NCBI GenBank assembly: GCA_017623355.1
Contig: JAGAPG010000007.1
Location: 1 to 47,205 of the forward strand
DNA: 47,205 bases
From: Clostridia bacterium
GTDB lineage: Bacteria; Bacillota; Clostridia; Oscillospirales; CAG-272
Direction of reading: 5' to 3'
Under the pieces are notes generated by a model. The model did not search any database and had not been told where the DNA came from. It saw nothing but the letters and a program-made list of their open reading frames with translations. Made by a program: the position numbers and the translations under genes. Below, in pieces: positions 17,548-25,981 of this stretch; the first letter of the stretch is position 1; each line of letters opens with the position of its first letter.

Positions 17548-19695
17548 TTAGAGCTTCATTGTGAGACCAATTCTCTTTTTATTAAGATCAACGCTCTTAA
17601 TTTTTACAGATACTATATCTCCCACACTGAGAACCTCGGAAGGATGCTTTATATATTTATCCGAGATCTCGGATATATGAACCAATCCATCCTGGTGAAC
17701 TCCGATATCAACGAACGCGCCGAAATCTATAACGTTTCTTACAGTGCCGGTAAGAAGCATTCCTTCCTTAAGATCCTCCATACCGAGGACATCGTCGCGA
17801 AGGATAGGCTGTGCAAGTGAATCACGAACATCACGTCCGGGCTTTTCAAGCTCTCCGATAATATCAAGAAGCGTAGGCTCTCCTATTCCAAGCTCCTCAG
17901 CAAGCTTTTTAGTGCCGTATTTGGTCGATTTCGAGCGAATATCCTTAAGTCCTGCCGCTACATCCTCATTTGTATATTCAAATCTTTCCATAAGCTTCTT
18001 TGCCGCATCATACGATTCAGGATGAACGCCTGTATTGTCAAGTATCTCCTTTGAATCCGGAACACGAAGGAAGCCCGCACATTGCTCGTAAGCCTTATTA
18101 CCTATCTTAGGAACCTTAAGCAGCTGAGAGCGTTTTGTAAATTCTCCGTTTTCCTCGCGGTATTTTACTATATTCTTTGCAGAAGCAAGATTGATACCAG
18201 AAATATACGAAAGAAGTGAGTAAGATGCTGTATTTACATCAACTCCTATACTGTTTACGCAATCCTCAACCACTCCACCAAGTGCCTCGTCAAGTCTTGC
18301 CTGCTTCATATCGTGCTGATACTGACCTACACCGATAGATTTAGGATCTATTTTAACAAGCTCCGCCAACGGATCCTGTAATCTTCTTGCTATTGAAACG
18401 GCGGAACGCTGAGTTACGTCAAAGTCGGGAAATTCCTCGGCGCCAAGCTTAGATGCGGAATAAACCGACGCTCCCGCCTCGCTTACCATAGTATATTTTT
18501 TGTCAGTATCAAGCCCCTTAAGAACGCCTGCTATAAATATCTCGCTCTCCTTTGAGGCTGTACCGTTGCCTATCGCAACGACATCAACGCCATATTTCTT
18601 TATAAGTCTGGAAACGACCTTAGTAGCCCCCTCTATATCCTCCTTAGGCTTTGTAGGATATATAACTGCCGTATCTATTACCTTTCCTGTTTTATCAACC
18701 ACAGCAAGCTTACAGCCTGTTCTGTAGCCGGGGTCATATCCAAGCACAGTTTTGCCCTTTAGAGGCGCTTGCATGAGAAGATGCTTAAGGTTATCCGAAA
18801 ATACCTTTATAGCATCCTCACTCGCATTATCAAAAAGCATCGTGCGTATTTCTCTTTCAACGGACGGCGCAATAAGCCTGTCATAGCTGTCTACGATAGC
18901 TGCGGAAATATGCTCCTTTGCAGGACTGTTTGTATTAGTAATTATCTCGGAAAAGAGAAAATTCAAAATGATATCGCTCTCTATTTGAACATCCACCTTC
19001 AAAAATTCTTCCTTTTCACCGCGGTTTATAGCAAGAATTCTGTGGTTGGGAATCTTCTTTATACTCTCGTTATAATCATAATACGAAGCATACACGGAAT
19101 CCTCATCCTTGGCCTGCTTTGAAACTATCATACCGTGATCAAACGTGAGCTGACGGATAGTCTTTCTGTATTCGGCATTATCGGAAATATCCTCTGCGAT
19201 AATATCCTTCGCTCCATTTATGGCATCCTGAGCGCTCTTAACCCCCTTTTCCTCATCAACGTAATCAGAAGCAAGCTCCTCAATGCTTTTTTCATAAGCA
19301 TCTCTCTGCTCTGTAAGAAGTGTCGCAAGTGGTTCAAGTCCTCTCTCCCTTGCAACGGATGCTCTTGTTTTTCTCTTGGGCTTGTACGGGCGGTAAATGT
19401 CCTCTACCTCTGTAAGTATCTGCGCCTTTTCAAGAGCCTCGACAATTTCGGGAGTAAGCTTGCCCTGAGCCTCAATAAGGTTCTTTACCTCTTCCTTTCT
19501 TTCCTCAAGAGAACGAAGATATTTAAGTCTTTCGTCAAGATCACGAAGAACGGTATCGTCAAGAGAGCCTGTGACCTCTTTTCTGTAACGTGCGATAAAC
19601 GGAATAGTATTTCCGTCGTCTATAAGAGCTACCGTTGCCTCTACCTGACTTATTCTTAAATTAAATTCTTTTGCAAGTTCGTTTATAATATTCAT
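17548..19695 (-). CDS. tex: RNA-binding transcriptional accessory protein Tex
   Basis: The 715-residue protein has the Tex layout: an N-terminal helical region with IPFIARYRKEVTGSLDD, a YqgF-like RNase H fold (VLGYDPGYRTGCKLAVVDKT, about 325-345), helix-hairpin-helix segments (about 480-560) and a C-terminal S1 RNA-binding domain (about 640-710, LTGTVRNVIDFGAFVDIGVH). Tex binds nucleic acids and influences transcription and RNA fate. It is the last gene of an operon with two PHP-domain genes and a pseudouridine synthase, starting 12 bases after the preceding stop. Confidence 0.95.
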   Translation of the reverse strand: MNIINELAKEFNLRISQVEATVALIDDGNTIPFIARYRKEVTGSLDDTVLRDLDERLKYLRSLEERKEEVKNLIEAQGKLTPEIVEALEKAQILTEVEDIYRPYKPKRKTRASVARERGLEPLATLLTEQRDAYEKSIEELASDYVDEEKGVKSAQDAINGAKDIIAEDISDNAEYRKTIRQLTFDHGMIVSKQAKDEDSVYASYYDYNESIKKIPNHRILAINRGEKEEFLKVDVQIESDIILNFLFSEIITNTNSPAKEHISAAIVDSYDRLIAPSVEREIRTMLFDNASEDAIKVFSDNLKHLLMQAPLKGKTVLGYDPGYRTGCKLAVVDKTGKVIDTAVIYPTKPKEDIEGATKVVSRLIKKYGVDVVAIGNGTASKESEIFIAGVLKGLDTDKKYTMVSEAGASVYSASKLGAEEFPDFDVTQRSAVSIARRLQDPLAELVKIDPKSIGVGQYQHDMKQARLDEALGGVVEDCVNSIGVDVNTASYSLLSYISGINLASAKNIVKYREENGEFTKRSQLLKVPKIGNKAYEQCAGFLRVPDSKEILDNTGVHPESYDAAKKLMERFEYTNEDVAAGLKDIRSKSTKYGTKKLAEELGIGEPTLLDIIGELEKPGRDVRDSLAQPILRDDVLGMEDLKEGMLLTGTVRNVIDFGAFVDIGVHQDGLVHISEISDKYIKHPSEVLSVGDIVSVKIKSVDLNKKRIGLTMKL

Positions 19696-19707
19696 TTTTG
19701 AGTTCCT

Positions 19708-20760
19708 TTATTTTTCTTCAATACAGTCTTTTACAAAATAGTTATGAGTATGCGCGTTGTTTCCGTATTCATCGCGTACCGTTATGCGGAAATATACCTC
19801 GTTTTTGTCAAGACTAAATTCCGCGTGAGTTATAGTTTCGCCCTCCTCAGCCTCAACGATTCTATAGTTTCTTGCATAGCCGTTTAAAAATACGGTCTTT
19901 GCAGGCGAGCAATCAACTTTTATTTTATTATCCTCAACATAAAGCGCGTGTATAAGAGGCGGATTATCTCTGCCGCTGGTACAATATACATGTCCCTTTT
20001 CCATAGCCTCAAATACCTTATCGTATTCAAGAGACTCTGCCCCTATCATTGTAGAGCCGCCAAACGAATGTGCAACACTTCTGCCTCTGTTATGATTATC
20101 GTCGCCCATAGTACAACAAAGATCATACATTCCCGAGCTTACCATCTCGTCGTAGACCATAGGGCAATATTCCTTACCCGTTATTCTTTCTGTTGCATAG
20201 TTAAGAATTTCAAGCGACCAAAGTCCTTTTAGCGACAGATAATCACGTCTATCGTTAAGTGACCAGGACGGATGGTTGAGCTGAACCAAAAATCCTGCCT
20301 TGTTAAGACGTTTTATGGTTTCATTTAAGCTCTTTTTTGTATACTCTCTGTGATATTCGTCGCATTCTATGCCCTCTTTATATTTATCGCTAACCCATGC
20401 ATATGAGCTCTTATCTGCGGCAGGCTGAAATTTATTATGCTGTTTTTTGGAATAAACGCACATGTGTATTGTTTTTCTGCGTTGCCACGGAGCAAGCTGT
20501 GAATCTCCAATCAACGGAAACGACGGTTCTCCCTCAGTTATAGAATATTCCGAGCTTGTAAGAGCCAAAAATCCATCGTCGTTAAGATAAGAATGATCGA
20601 CCATTATTTCGTGGTCTGTATACGCCACTATGGAATATCCGTGAGCCTTGTAGACCTCCTTAACCTCCTCGGGAGTGAAGCTTCCGTCAGAAACTGTCGT
20701 ATGACAGTGCATATTTGCTCTATACCAATTTACGTTGTTTGGCAAAAGATATTTTTTCAT
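19708..20760 (-). CDS. PHP domain-containing phosphoesterase-like protein, copy A
   Basis: This 350-residue protein has PHP metal-binding motifs: HCHTTVSDG (residues 18-26), YTDHE (near 47), LNHP (near 160) and GDDNHN (near 219). They supply the His and Asp ligands for a trinuclear metal site used in phosphoester hydrolysis. A C-terminal beta-rich region from about residue 265 ends in GNNAHTHNYFVKD. No signal peptide is seen. It is a tandem paralogue of the next upstream gene, with 10 bases between them, and the 3' ends share an exact 40-base stretch. Substrate unknown; a nucleotide or sugar phosphate is possible. Confidence 0.85.
   Translation of the reverse strand: MKKYLLPNNVNWYRANMHCHTTVSDGSFTPEEVKEVYKAHGYSIVAYTDHEIMVDHSYLNDDGFLALTSSEYSITEGEPSFPLIGDSQLAPWQRRKTIHMCVYSKKQHNKFQPAADKSSYAWVSDKYKEGIECDEYHREYTKKSLNETIKRLNKAGFLVQLNHPSWSLNDRRDYLSLKGLWSLEILNYATERITGKEYCPMVYDEMVSSGMYDLCCTMGDDNHNRGRSVAHSFGGSTMIGAESLEYDKVFEAMEKGHVYCTSGRDNPPLIHALYVEDNKIKVDCSPAKTVFLNGYARNYRIVEAEEGETITHAEFSLDKNEVYFRITVRDEYGNNAHTHNYFVKDCIEEK
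19730..19769. repeat. 40-base direct repeat, copy 1 (3' end of PHP gene A)
   Basis: These 40 bases are identical to 20790-20829. They encode the C-terminal NAHTHNYFVK segment of both PHP paralogues. Confidence 0.85.
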
Positions 20761-20770
20761 AATTCACCTC

Positions 20771-21820
20771 TTATTTTTCTATATAATCCTTTACAAAATA
20801 GTTATGAGTATGCGCGTTGTTTCCGTATTTATCTCGAAGTGTAACGCGGAAATACACATCACTTTCGCGAAGCGGAAACTCAGCGTGTGTTATATCAGGT
20901 GCGCCGTCCTGTCTTGTGATGTGTCTGTCTGCCCTTCCATACGCGTTTATGTAAACGCCCTCGCAAGGAGTACAATCTATTTTAATAATGTTATCTTCAA
21001 CATAAAGCGCCAGAAACTGCGGTGGGTTATCGCGACCGCTTGCACAATAAACATCGCCACGCTCCATAGCTGCAATAATTTGATCATATTTTAATTCCTT
21101 TGCGCCAATAAAGGTAGAACCGCCAAAGGACTCACGCACGCTATCTCCATGGTTATGGTTATCATCACCCATTGTACAGCAAAGGCTATACATACCGTTT
21201 CTTGTCATATCATCATAGATGTAAGGACAGTATTCGCTTCCAGTTTCAAGCTCAGTTGCATAATTCAATATTTCAAGTGCCCAAAGGCCTTCCATATTTA
21301 TATAGTCCTCGCGCTCATTGAGTGACCAATATGGGTGATTTAACTGAACTAAGAAGCCTGCATCATTACAGCGCTTGATAATTTCGTTAATGCCTTCCTT
21401 TGAATATTCACGGAAGTAGCCATCGCACTTCGTGTCAGGATAACGCTCCTTTAAAATCCATTGCTGTTCAACAGCTGTCGCCGGCATAAAGGTGTTGTGT
21501 GGATCCTTTGAAAATATATTTAAATGTACGCACTTTTTGCGTACCCAGTCGCTTGTTTCAACGTCAAAAATCTTCGGAAATTTCGGGGTTGACTCGTTAA
21601 CTGCATATTCACATGAGGTAAGTGCCAAAAATCCGTCATCATTTAAATCGGAGTGGTCAAGAAGCACGTCGTGGTCCGTGTAGGCAACGATAGAGTAACC
21701 ATGATTTTTGTAAACCTCTTTTACCTTTTCAGGTGTATATGCACCGTCCGAATGATTTGTGTGACAGTGAAAATTAGCTCTATACCAATTCACGTTTTCC
21801 GGTAAAATAAATTTTTTCAT
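20771..21820 (-). CDS. PHP domain-containing phosphoesterase-like protein, copy B
   Basis: The 349-residue paralogue of copy A retains every PHP ligand motif: HCHTNHSDG, YTDHD, LNHP and GDDNHN. By eye the two proteins share most of their residues over the full length but differ in the region around residues 75-130. The start overlaps the pseudouridine synthase stop by four bases (ATGA), placing it second in the operon. Both copies appear intact, so a dimeric pair or two related substrates are possible. Confidence 0.85.
   Translation of the reverse strand: MKKFILPENVNWYRANFHCHTNHSDGAYTPEKVKEVYKNHGYSIVAYTDHDVLLDHSDLNDDGFLALTSCEYAVNESTPKFPKIFDVETSDWVRKKCVHLNIFSKDPHNTFMPATAVEQQWILKERYPDTKCDGYFREYSKEGINEIIKRCNDAGFLVQLNHPYWSLNEREDYINMEGLWALEILNYATELETGSEYCPYIYDDMTRNGMYSLCCTMGDDNHNHGDSVRESFGGSTFIGAKELKYDQIIAAMERGDVYCASGRDNPPQFLALYVEDNIIKIDCTPCEGVYINAYGRADRHITRQDGAPDITHAEFPLRESDVYFRVTLRDKYGNNAHTHNYFVKDYIEK
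20790..20829. repeat. 40-base direct repeat, copy 2 (3' end of PHP gene B)
   Basis: Identical to 19730-19769, while flanking codons have diverged. This suggests selection on the C-terminus or recent gene conversion. Confidence 0.85.
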
Positions 21821-22524
21821 ATATTTTCTCCTTCAAGTAATTTTTTCTCCTCATTTTCAGAAAGATATCGCCACTCTCCCCGTTCAAGCGAGGTATCAAG
21901 CGACAAAGGTCCGAAAGTTATGCGTTCAAGGTACGTTATCTTGTTTCCAACCGCCTCTAACATTCTCTTTATCTGATGATACTTTCCCTCTGTTATCGTT
22001 ATTTCTCCCGATGCTTCACCATCAAGCTTTATTTTACACGGCTTAGTTATATATCCCCCTATATCTATTCCAAGCTCAAGTCTCTGCTTTTCGCCTTCGG
22101 ATATAGGAAGCTTCGATTTGAAGCGATACGTCTTTGAAACGTGATTTTTCGGAGATAACAGCCTATGCGCGTTTTCTCCGTCGTTTGTTAATATCATAAG
22201 TCCCAAGGTGTTTTTATCAAGTCTGCCGCAAGGAAAAAGCTCCTTACGTCTTTCCTCCTCAGGAAGCAAATCAAGCACAGTCATTTCGCGTCCGTCCTCG
22301 GTAGCGCTTACATATCCCTCGGGCTTATTCATCATTATATAGGTAAATCTTTTGTAAACGATCCTTTCGCCGCAAAAGATTACTGTATCTTTTTCGGGAT
22401 CTATGTGCATATCGCATTTTTTTATAACTGCGCCGTTTACTAAGATCTTACCAAGCCTTGCGAGGCGCGCGCTTTCTTTTCTCGTTGCCTTGCCCATCTC
22501 TGATAAAAGCTTATCAATTCTCAC
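21817..22524 (-). CDS. RsuA/RluB-family rRNA pseudouridine synthase
   Basis: The enzyme converts a specific uridine in rRNA to pseudouridine. The 235-residue product has an N-terminal S4 RNA-binding domain (about 1-55, MRIDKLLSEMGKATRKE) and the RsuA-type catalytic domain with GRLDKNTLGLMILTNDGE (catalytic Asp in GRLD, near residue 103) and EGKYHQIKRMLEAVG. The short form resembles RsuA (16S U516), but RluB/RluE-type specificity cannot be excluded. The start is GTG with a GGAGGGA site. It leads the operon with the two PHP genes and tex. Confidence 0.92.
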   Translation of the reverse strand: MRIDKLLSEMGKATRKESARLARLGKILVNGAVIKKCDMHIDPEKDTVIFCGERIVYKRFTYIMMNKPEGYVSATEDGREMTVLDLLPEEERRKELFPCGRLDKNTLGLMILTNDGENAHRLLSPKNHVSKTYRFKSKLPISEGEKQRLELGIDIGGYITKPCKIKLDGEASGEITITEGKYHQIKRMLEAVGNKITYLERITFGPLSLDTSLERGEWRYLSENEEKKLLEGENI

Positions 22525-22551
22525 AAAAATCCCTCCGTTTACTCAACCTTC

Positions 22552-22580
22552 AGTATACCATAAATTTCGCGGGTTGTAAA
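22552..22580 (-). promoter_or_regulatory. Promoter of the pseudouridine synthase-PHP-PHP-tex operon
   Basis: Minus-strand TTTACA (22575-22580), 17-base spacer ending in TGG, and TATACT (22552-22557), shortly before the GTG start. Confidence 0.6.
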
Positions 22581-22672
22581 TATTTATTTCACTATTTTTG
22601 TTTTATAAAGTTATAGTTTTTTATATAAACTATATGAATATATTCCTTTTTAGAATTTTTATTAAAAAAATA

Positions 22673-22701
22673 TTGATTTTAGTCTTAATTTGTAGTATAA
22701 T
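22673..22701 (+). promoter_or_regulatory. Promoter of the Fe-S scaffold/GGGtGRT operon
   Basis: TTGATT (22673-22678) and a perfect TATAAT (22696-22701) with a 17-base spacer. An AAGGAG site follows before the start at 22742. Confidence 0.7.
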
Positions 22702-22741
22702 ACTCTCGGTATAAAATATTTTTATTCAAGGAGATTTTCAT

Positions 22742-23434
22742 ATGATCTATTCACAAGAAGTTGAACACATGTGCTCCGTTGCTAAGGGTCCGAAACACGG
22801 TCCTGCTCCCATTCCCGAAGAAGGCAAATGGGTTCAAGCAAAGGAAATTACAGACATCTCGGGCTACACTCACGGTATTGGTTGGTGTGCTCCTCAGCAA
22901 GGCGCTTGCAAGCTTTCGCTTAACGTTAAAAACGGTATCATCGAGGAAGCTCTCGTTGAGACCATCGGTTGCTCCGGTATGACTCACTCTGCTGCTATGG
23001 CTGCTGAGATCCTTCCGGGAAAAACCGTTCTTGAAGCTCTTAACACAGACCTCGTTTGTGACGCTATCAACACTGCTATGCGTGAGCTTTTCCTTCAAAT
23101 CGTATACGGCCGTACACAGTCTGCTTTCTCTGAGGGCGGTCTTGTAATCGGTGCAGGTATGGAAGACCTCGGTAAGGGCGCTCGTTCAATGGTTGGTACT
23201 ATGTACGGTACTAAGGCTAAGGGCGTTCGTTACCTCGAAATGACAGAGGGCTATTGCACAAGAATGGCTCTTGATAAAGACGATCAGGTTATCGGTTATG
23301 AATTCGTTTCACTCGGCAAGATGACAGACTTCATTAAAAAGGGCATGGAGCCTAATGAGGCTTATGAGAAGTCTAAGGGTACATACGGCAGATTTGCTGA
23401 AGCTGACCACTACATCGACCCCAGAAAGCAATAA
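22742..23434 (+). CDS. IscU/NifU-like iron-sulfur scaffold protein (GGGtGRT-associated)
   Basis: The 230-residue protein resembles the NifU/IscU scaffold fold in an extended form paired with GGGtGRT proteins in anaerobes. Candidate cluster-ligand cysteines are Cys49 and Cys55 (GWCAPQQGACK), Cys76 (TIGCSGMTHSAA) and a later Cys in EGYCTRM. It begins after a strong ribosome site and is followed 14 bases later by the GGGtGRT gene with a perfect AAGGAGG site. Codons are strongly biased to GCT, GTT and GGT, unlike neighbours, which suggests high expression. The precise role of this pair is not established to my knowledge. Confidence 0.8.
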   Translation: MIYSQEVEHMCSVAKGPKHGPAPIPEEGKWVQAKEITDISGYTHGIGWCAPQQGACKLSLNVKNGIIEEALVETIGCSGMTHSAAMAAEILPGKTVLEALNTDLVCDAINTAMRELFLQIVYGRTQSAFSEGGLVIGAGMEDLGKGARSMVGTMYGTKAKGVRYLEMTEGYCTRMALDKDDQVIGYEFVSLGKMTDFIKKGMEPNEAYEKSKGTYGRFAEADHYIDPRKQ

Positions 23435-23448
23435 GGAGGTAATCGAAT

Positions 23449-24102
23449 ATGTCATTGTTTGAAGGATACGAGAGAAGAGTTGATAAAATCAACGCTGTTC
23501 TCGCTGAATACGGAATTAAATCAATTGAAGAATGTAAAGAAATCACTCTTGCAAAGGGTATCGACTGTGATAAGATCGTAAGAGAAACTCAGCCTATCTG
23601 CTTTGAGAACGCTGTTTGGGCTTACACAGTAGGTGCTGCTATTGCTATTAAGAAGGGCTGCACAAAGGCTGCTGATGCTGCTGCCGCTATCGGTATCGGT
23701 CTTCAGGCTTTCTGTATCCCCGGCTCTGTTGCTGAAAACAGAAAGGTTGGTCTTGGTCACGGCAATCTCGGTAAGATGCTTCTTTCCGAGGAAACTGAGT
23801 GCTTCTGCTTCCTCGCAGGTCACGAATCCTTCGCTGCTGCTGAGGGTGCTATAAAGATTGCTCTTAACGCTAACAAGGTAAGAGTTAAGCCTCTCCGCGT
23901 TATTCTTAACGGTCTCGGTAAGGATGCTGCTATGATCATTTCAAGAATCAACGGCTTTACTTATGTTGAAACAGAATTTGATCCATATGCAGAGGAGGTT
24001 AAGGTTATCTCTGAAACTCCTTACTCAAACGGTCCTCGTGCTGATGTTAAATGCTATGGCTCTGATAACGTTCCCGAAGGCGTTGATATTATGAAGCTTT
24101 AA
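23449..24102 (+). CDS. GGGtGRT protein, N-terminal two thirds (ends at an in-frame TAA)
   Basis: The 217-residue frame begins MSLFEGYERRVDKINAVLAE and is followed, in the same frame, by the rest of the GGGtGRT protein. Residues 60-150 contain alanine- and glycine-rich stretches (AADAAAAIGIGLQAFCIPGS) with several cysteines. The family's naming motif lies after the stop, so this product alone would lack it. Codon bias is as strong as in the scaffold gene upstream. Either the gene is a fresh nonsense mutant, the base is a sequencing or consensus error, or the stop is read through. A single change of TAA (24100-24102) to a sense codon restores a 333-residue protein. Confidence 0.8.
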   Translation: MSLFEGYERRVDKINAVLAEYGIKSIEECKEITLAKGIDCDKIVRETQPICFENAVWAYTVGAAIAIKKGCTKAADAAAAIGIGLQAFCIPGSVAENRKVGLGHGNLGKMLLSEETECFCFLAGHESFAAAEGAIKIALNANKVRVKPLRVILNGLGKDAAMIISRINGFTYVETEFDPYAEEVKVISETPYSNGPRADVKCYGSDNVPEGVDIMKL

Positions 24103-24447
24103 AACGTTTGTGTATCTATCACAGGTAACTCCACTAACCCGACAAGATTCCAGCATCCTGTTGCAGGAACATATAAGAAATGGTGCTATGAGAATGGCGT
24201 TAACTACTTCTCTGTTGCATCAGGCGGTGGAACAGGCCGTACACTTCACCCCGATAATATGGCTGCAGGTCCTGCTTCCTACGGTATGACCGACACCATG
24301 GGACGTATGCACGGTGACGCTCAATTTGCAGGTTCTTCTTCCGTTCCCGCTCACGTAGAAATGATGGGTCTTATCGGCGCTGGTAACAACCCAATGGTTG
24401 GTATGACTGTTGCAGTTGCAGTTGCTGTTGAGGAATCTTGCAAATAA
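24103..24447 (+). pseudogene. GGGtGRT protein, C-terminal third in frame after the stop
   Basis: The 114 codons directly after the TAA continue the same frame to a normal stop. They begin NVCVSITGNSTNPTRFQHP and contain the motif SGGGTGRT that names the family, followed by DNMAAGPASYGMTDTMGRM. There are no further stops or frameshifts and the codon bias is unchanged, so decay has not begun. The only internal ATG with some room (24259) lies after the motif and has no ribosome site, so independent translation is unlikely. Treat 23449-24447 as one interrupted gene. Confidence 0.8.
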
Positions 24448-24480
24448 TAAACTGTTTTTTAAATCAAATTACATATAAAA

Positions 24481-24507
24481 ATGCCACAGGAAACCTGTGG
24501 CATTTTT
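24481..24507 (+). terminator. Terminator of the scaffold/GGGtGRT operon
   Basis: ATGCCACAGG and CCTGTGGCAT form a perfect 10-pair stem with an AAA loop, followed by TTTT. Confidence 0.9.
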
Positions 24508-24533
24508 ATTCTCTCTATTTTAATATATTCAAA

Positions 24534-24562
24534 TTGACAATATAGCTATTTTAGTTTATAAT
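24534..24562 (+). promoter_or_regulatory. Promoter of the NodB-fold gene
   Basis: Consensus TTGACA (24534-24539) and TATAAT (24557-24562) with a 17-base spacer, 33 bases before the start codon. Confidence 0.8.
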
Positions 24563-24595
24563 AAAGTTAATATATTATTTATTAAGGAGCTATTT

Positions 24596-25936
24596 ATGAC
24601 TGATATTATTTTTTCTTTTGATACCGAGGATTTTACATCGTCAAGATCTGCCGACGGTATTTTATACGAGGCCAATTTATTTAAAGAAGAAGGCGTTGTC
24701 GGTTGTTTTCAGGTAGTTGGACTTCTTGCAAAGCAATTAAAGGAGTGGGGACGCACTGATGTTATCGAAGCTCTTTCTCACCACGAGATCGGCACGCATA
24801 CATACGGACACACTCTGCATCCTATGATAAACGAATATACGGATATTGAGGATTTTTATAAGGCTCAGGACGAGCTTATTCGTCAAGAATCATTAGGTAT
24901 AGACTATATAAAAGAAAACATAGGCGTTAAGGATATTTGGTCGGCTTGCCCTCCCGGAAACCAAAAATCCTACGTGGCTATGTACGGATATCATAAGATG
25001 GGGATTCCAATCTATGCAGATACCTTCTGCGATACAGCCGAAGGAACAGGCGCTTTCTATTGCAATATTTTTCACGTATATTACGCCTTTGGCATTGAAT
25101 GGTTCTTACGCAATGCTACTGACGAGCAAATCAAAGAAAAATTAGACGAGCTTGCAAAGCGGGAAATAGCAGTAATTTATACTCATCCGAATATGATTAT
25201 CAAAAACAATTTTTGGGATGCTATAAATTATCACAAGGAAAATCTTGTTCCCTTTGGTCAGTGGATAGAAGCGGAGGATTTGCCTAAGGAAATTACTGAA
25301 ACCGTCCTCGCAAATATGCGTAAGCTGATCAGATTTATAAAAGCAGACCCACGCTTCAGAATAACGACTTATTCTGCTCTTGCAGCAGAGCTTGAAAAGG
25401 AAGGCGCAAGAATTATCAAGCGCGCTGATATTCCTAATATATATAAGAGCTTAAAAAATGCTCTTTTCCCCATTCAAGAGCCGATATCCCTCTCTCTTTC
25501 GGATATTATGCTTGCCTGTCGTGATATTCTTCTCGGTAATGACGAGCATATTTGCGGGGATGTTTTCGGATTTTTATCAAAGCCATATGAAATAACAAAA
25601 GCTTTACTTGTTTCGGCACAGGATATTATTTCAGCCTGCGATCAAATCAAGGACGAAGAATTTTTACCCGAAAAAATCAAGGTTGGAAATGAATTTATCG
25701 GTCCTGCAGATTGGCTATACGCCGCTATGGAAGTAATATTAGGTGCAGAGCGGGTTAATATTTTGCCAAAATCTCAGCTTCCTTCTCTCGACTGTATGCC
25801 CGAGGTAAGAGATTCTGCGTTCAAGGGTACTTGGCAGCATAGCGATAGCTTTGAGGATAAATATCTTTCAGACCGTCTGCGCTATCAATCCTGGACTATG
25901 CGCTTCAGAACCTCAAGCCAAAAAATCAAGCCATAA
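24596..25936 (+). CDS. Polysaccharide deacetylase-like (NodB fold) protein with C-terminal repeat domain
   Basis: The 446-residue protein opens with the NodB-type FDTED metal/catalytic motif (residues 8-12), followed by HHEIGTHTYGHT (about 62-73), the second metal-binding motif of carbohydrate esterase family 4-like folds. Residues 150-260 hold a YTHPNM segment. The C-terminal region (about 275-395) contains two copies of a pattern resembling pseudomurein-binding-type repeats, for example ISACDQIKDEEFLPEKIKVG followed by a FIGPADWLYAAMEVIL-like helix; this domain call is tentative. No signal peptide is seen, so a cytoplasmic glycan or a sugar-nucleotide is as likely as cell wall. It is monocistronic. 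Confidence 0.65.
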   Translation: MTDIIFSFDTEDFTSSRSADGILYEANLFKEEGVVGCFQVVGLLAKQLKEWGRTDVIEALSHHEIGTHTYGHTLHPMINEYTDIEDFYKAQDELIRQESLGIDYIKENIGVKDIWSACPPGNQKSYVAMYGYHKMGIPIYADTFCDTAEGTGAFYCNIFHVYYAFGIEWFLRNATDEQIKEKLDELAKREIAVIYTHPNMIIKNNFWDAINYHKENLVPFGQWIEAEDLPKEITETVLANMRKLIRFIKADPRFRITTYSALAAELEKEGARIIKRADIPNIYKSLKNALFPIQEPISLSLSDIMLACRDILLGNDEHICGDVFGFLSKPYEITKALLVSAQDIISACDQIKDEEFLPEKIKVGNEFIGPADWLYAAMEVILGAERVNILPKSQLPSLDCMPEVRDSAFKGTWQHSDSFEDKYLSDRLRYQSWTMRFRTSSQKIKP

Positions 25937-25953
25937 TGATTTAATAAAAAAAA

Positions 25954-25979
25954 GGCACTTCGTTTTGAAGTGCCCTTTG
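25954..25979 (+). terminator. Terminator of the NodB-fold gene
   Basis: GGCACTTC (25954-25961) pairs with GAAGTGCC (25967-25974) around GTTTT, followed by CTTT and T-rich sequence, 18 bases after the stop. Confidence 0.75.
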
Positions 25980-25981
25980 AT

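Noticed and set aside
24091..24110. Programmed frameshift at the GGGtGRT stop
   Set aside because: The coding frame after the stop is the same as before it, so a shift would not restore it; only readthrough or a base change would.
24259..24447. Independent 62-codon gene for the GGGtGRT C-terminus
   Set aside because: The ATG has no ribosome site and the frame before it is also conserved; it is the tail of the interrupted gene.
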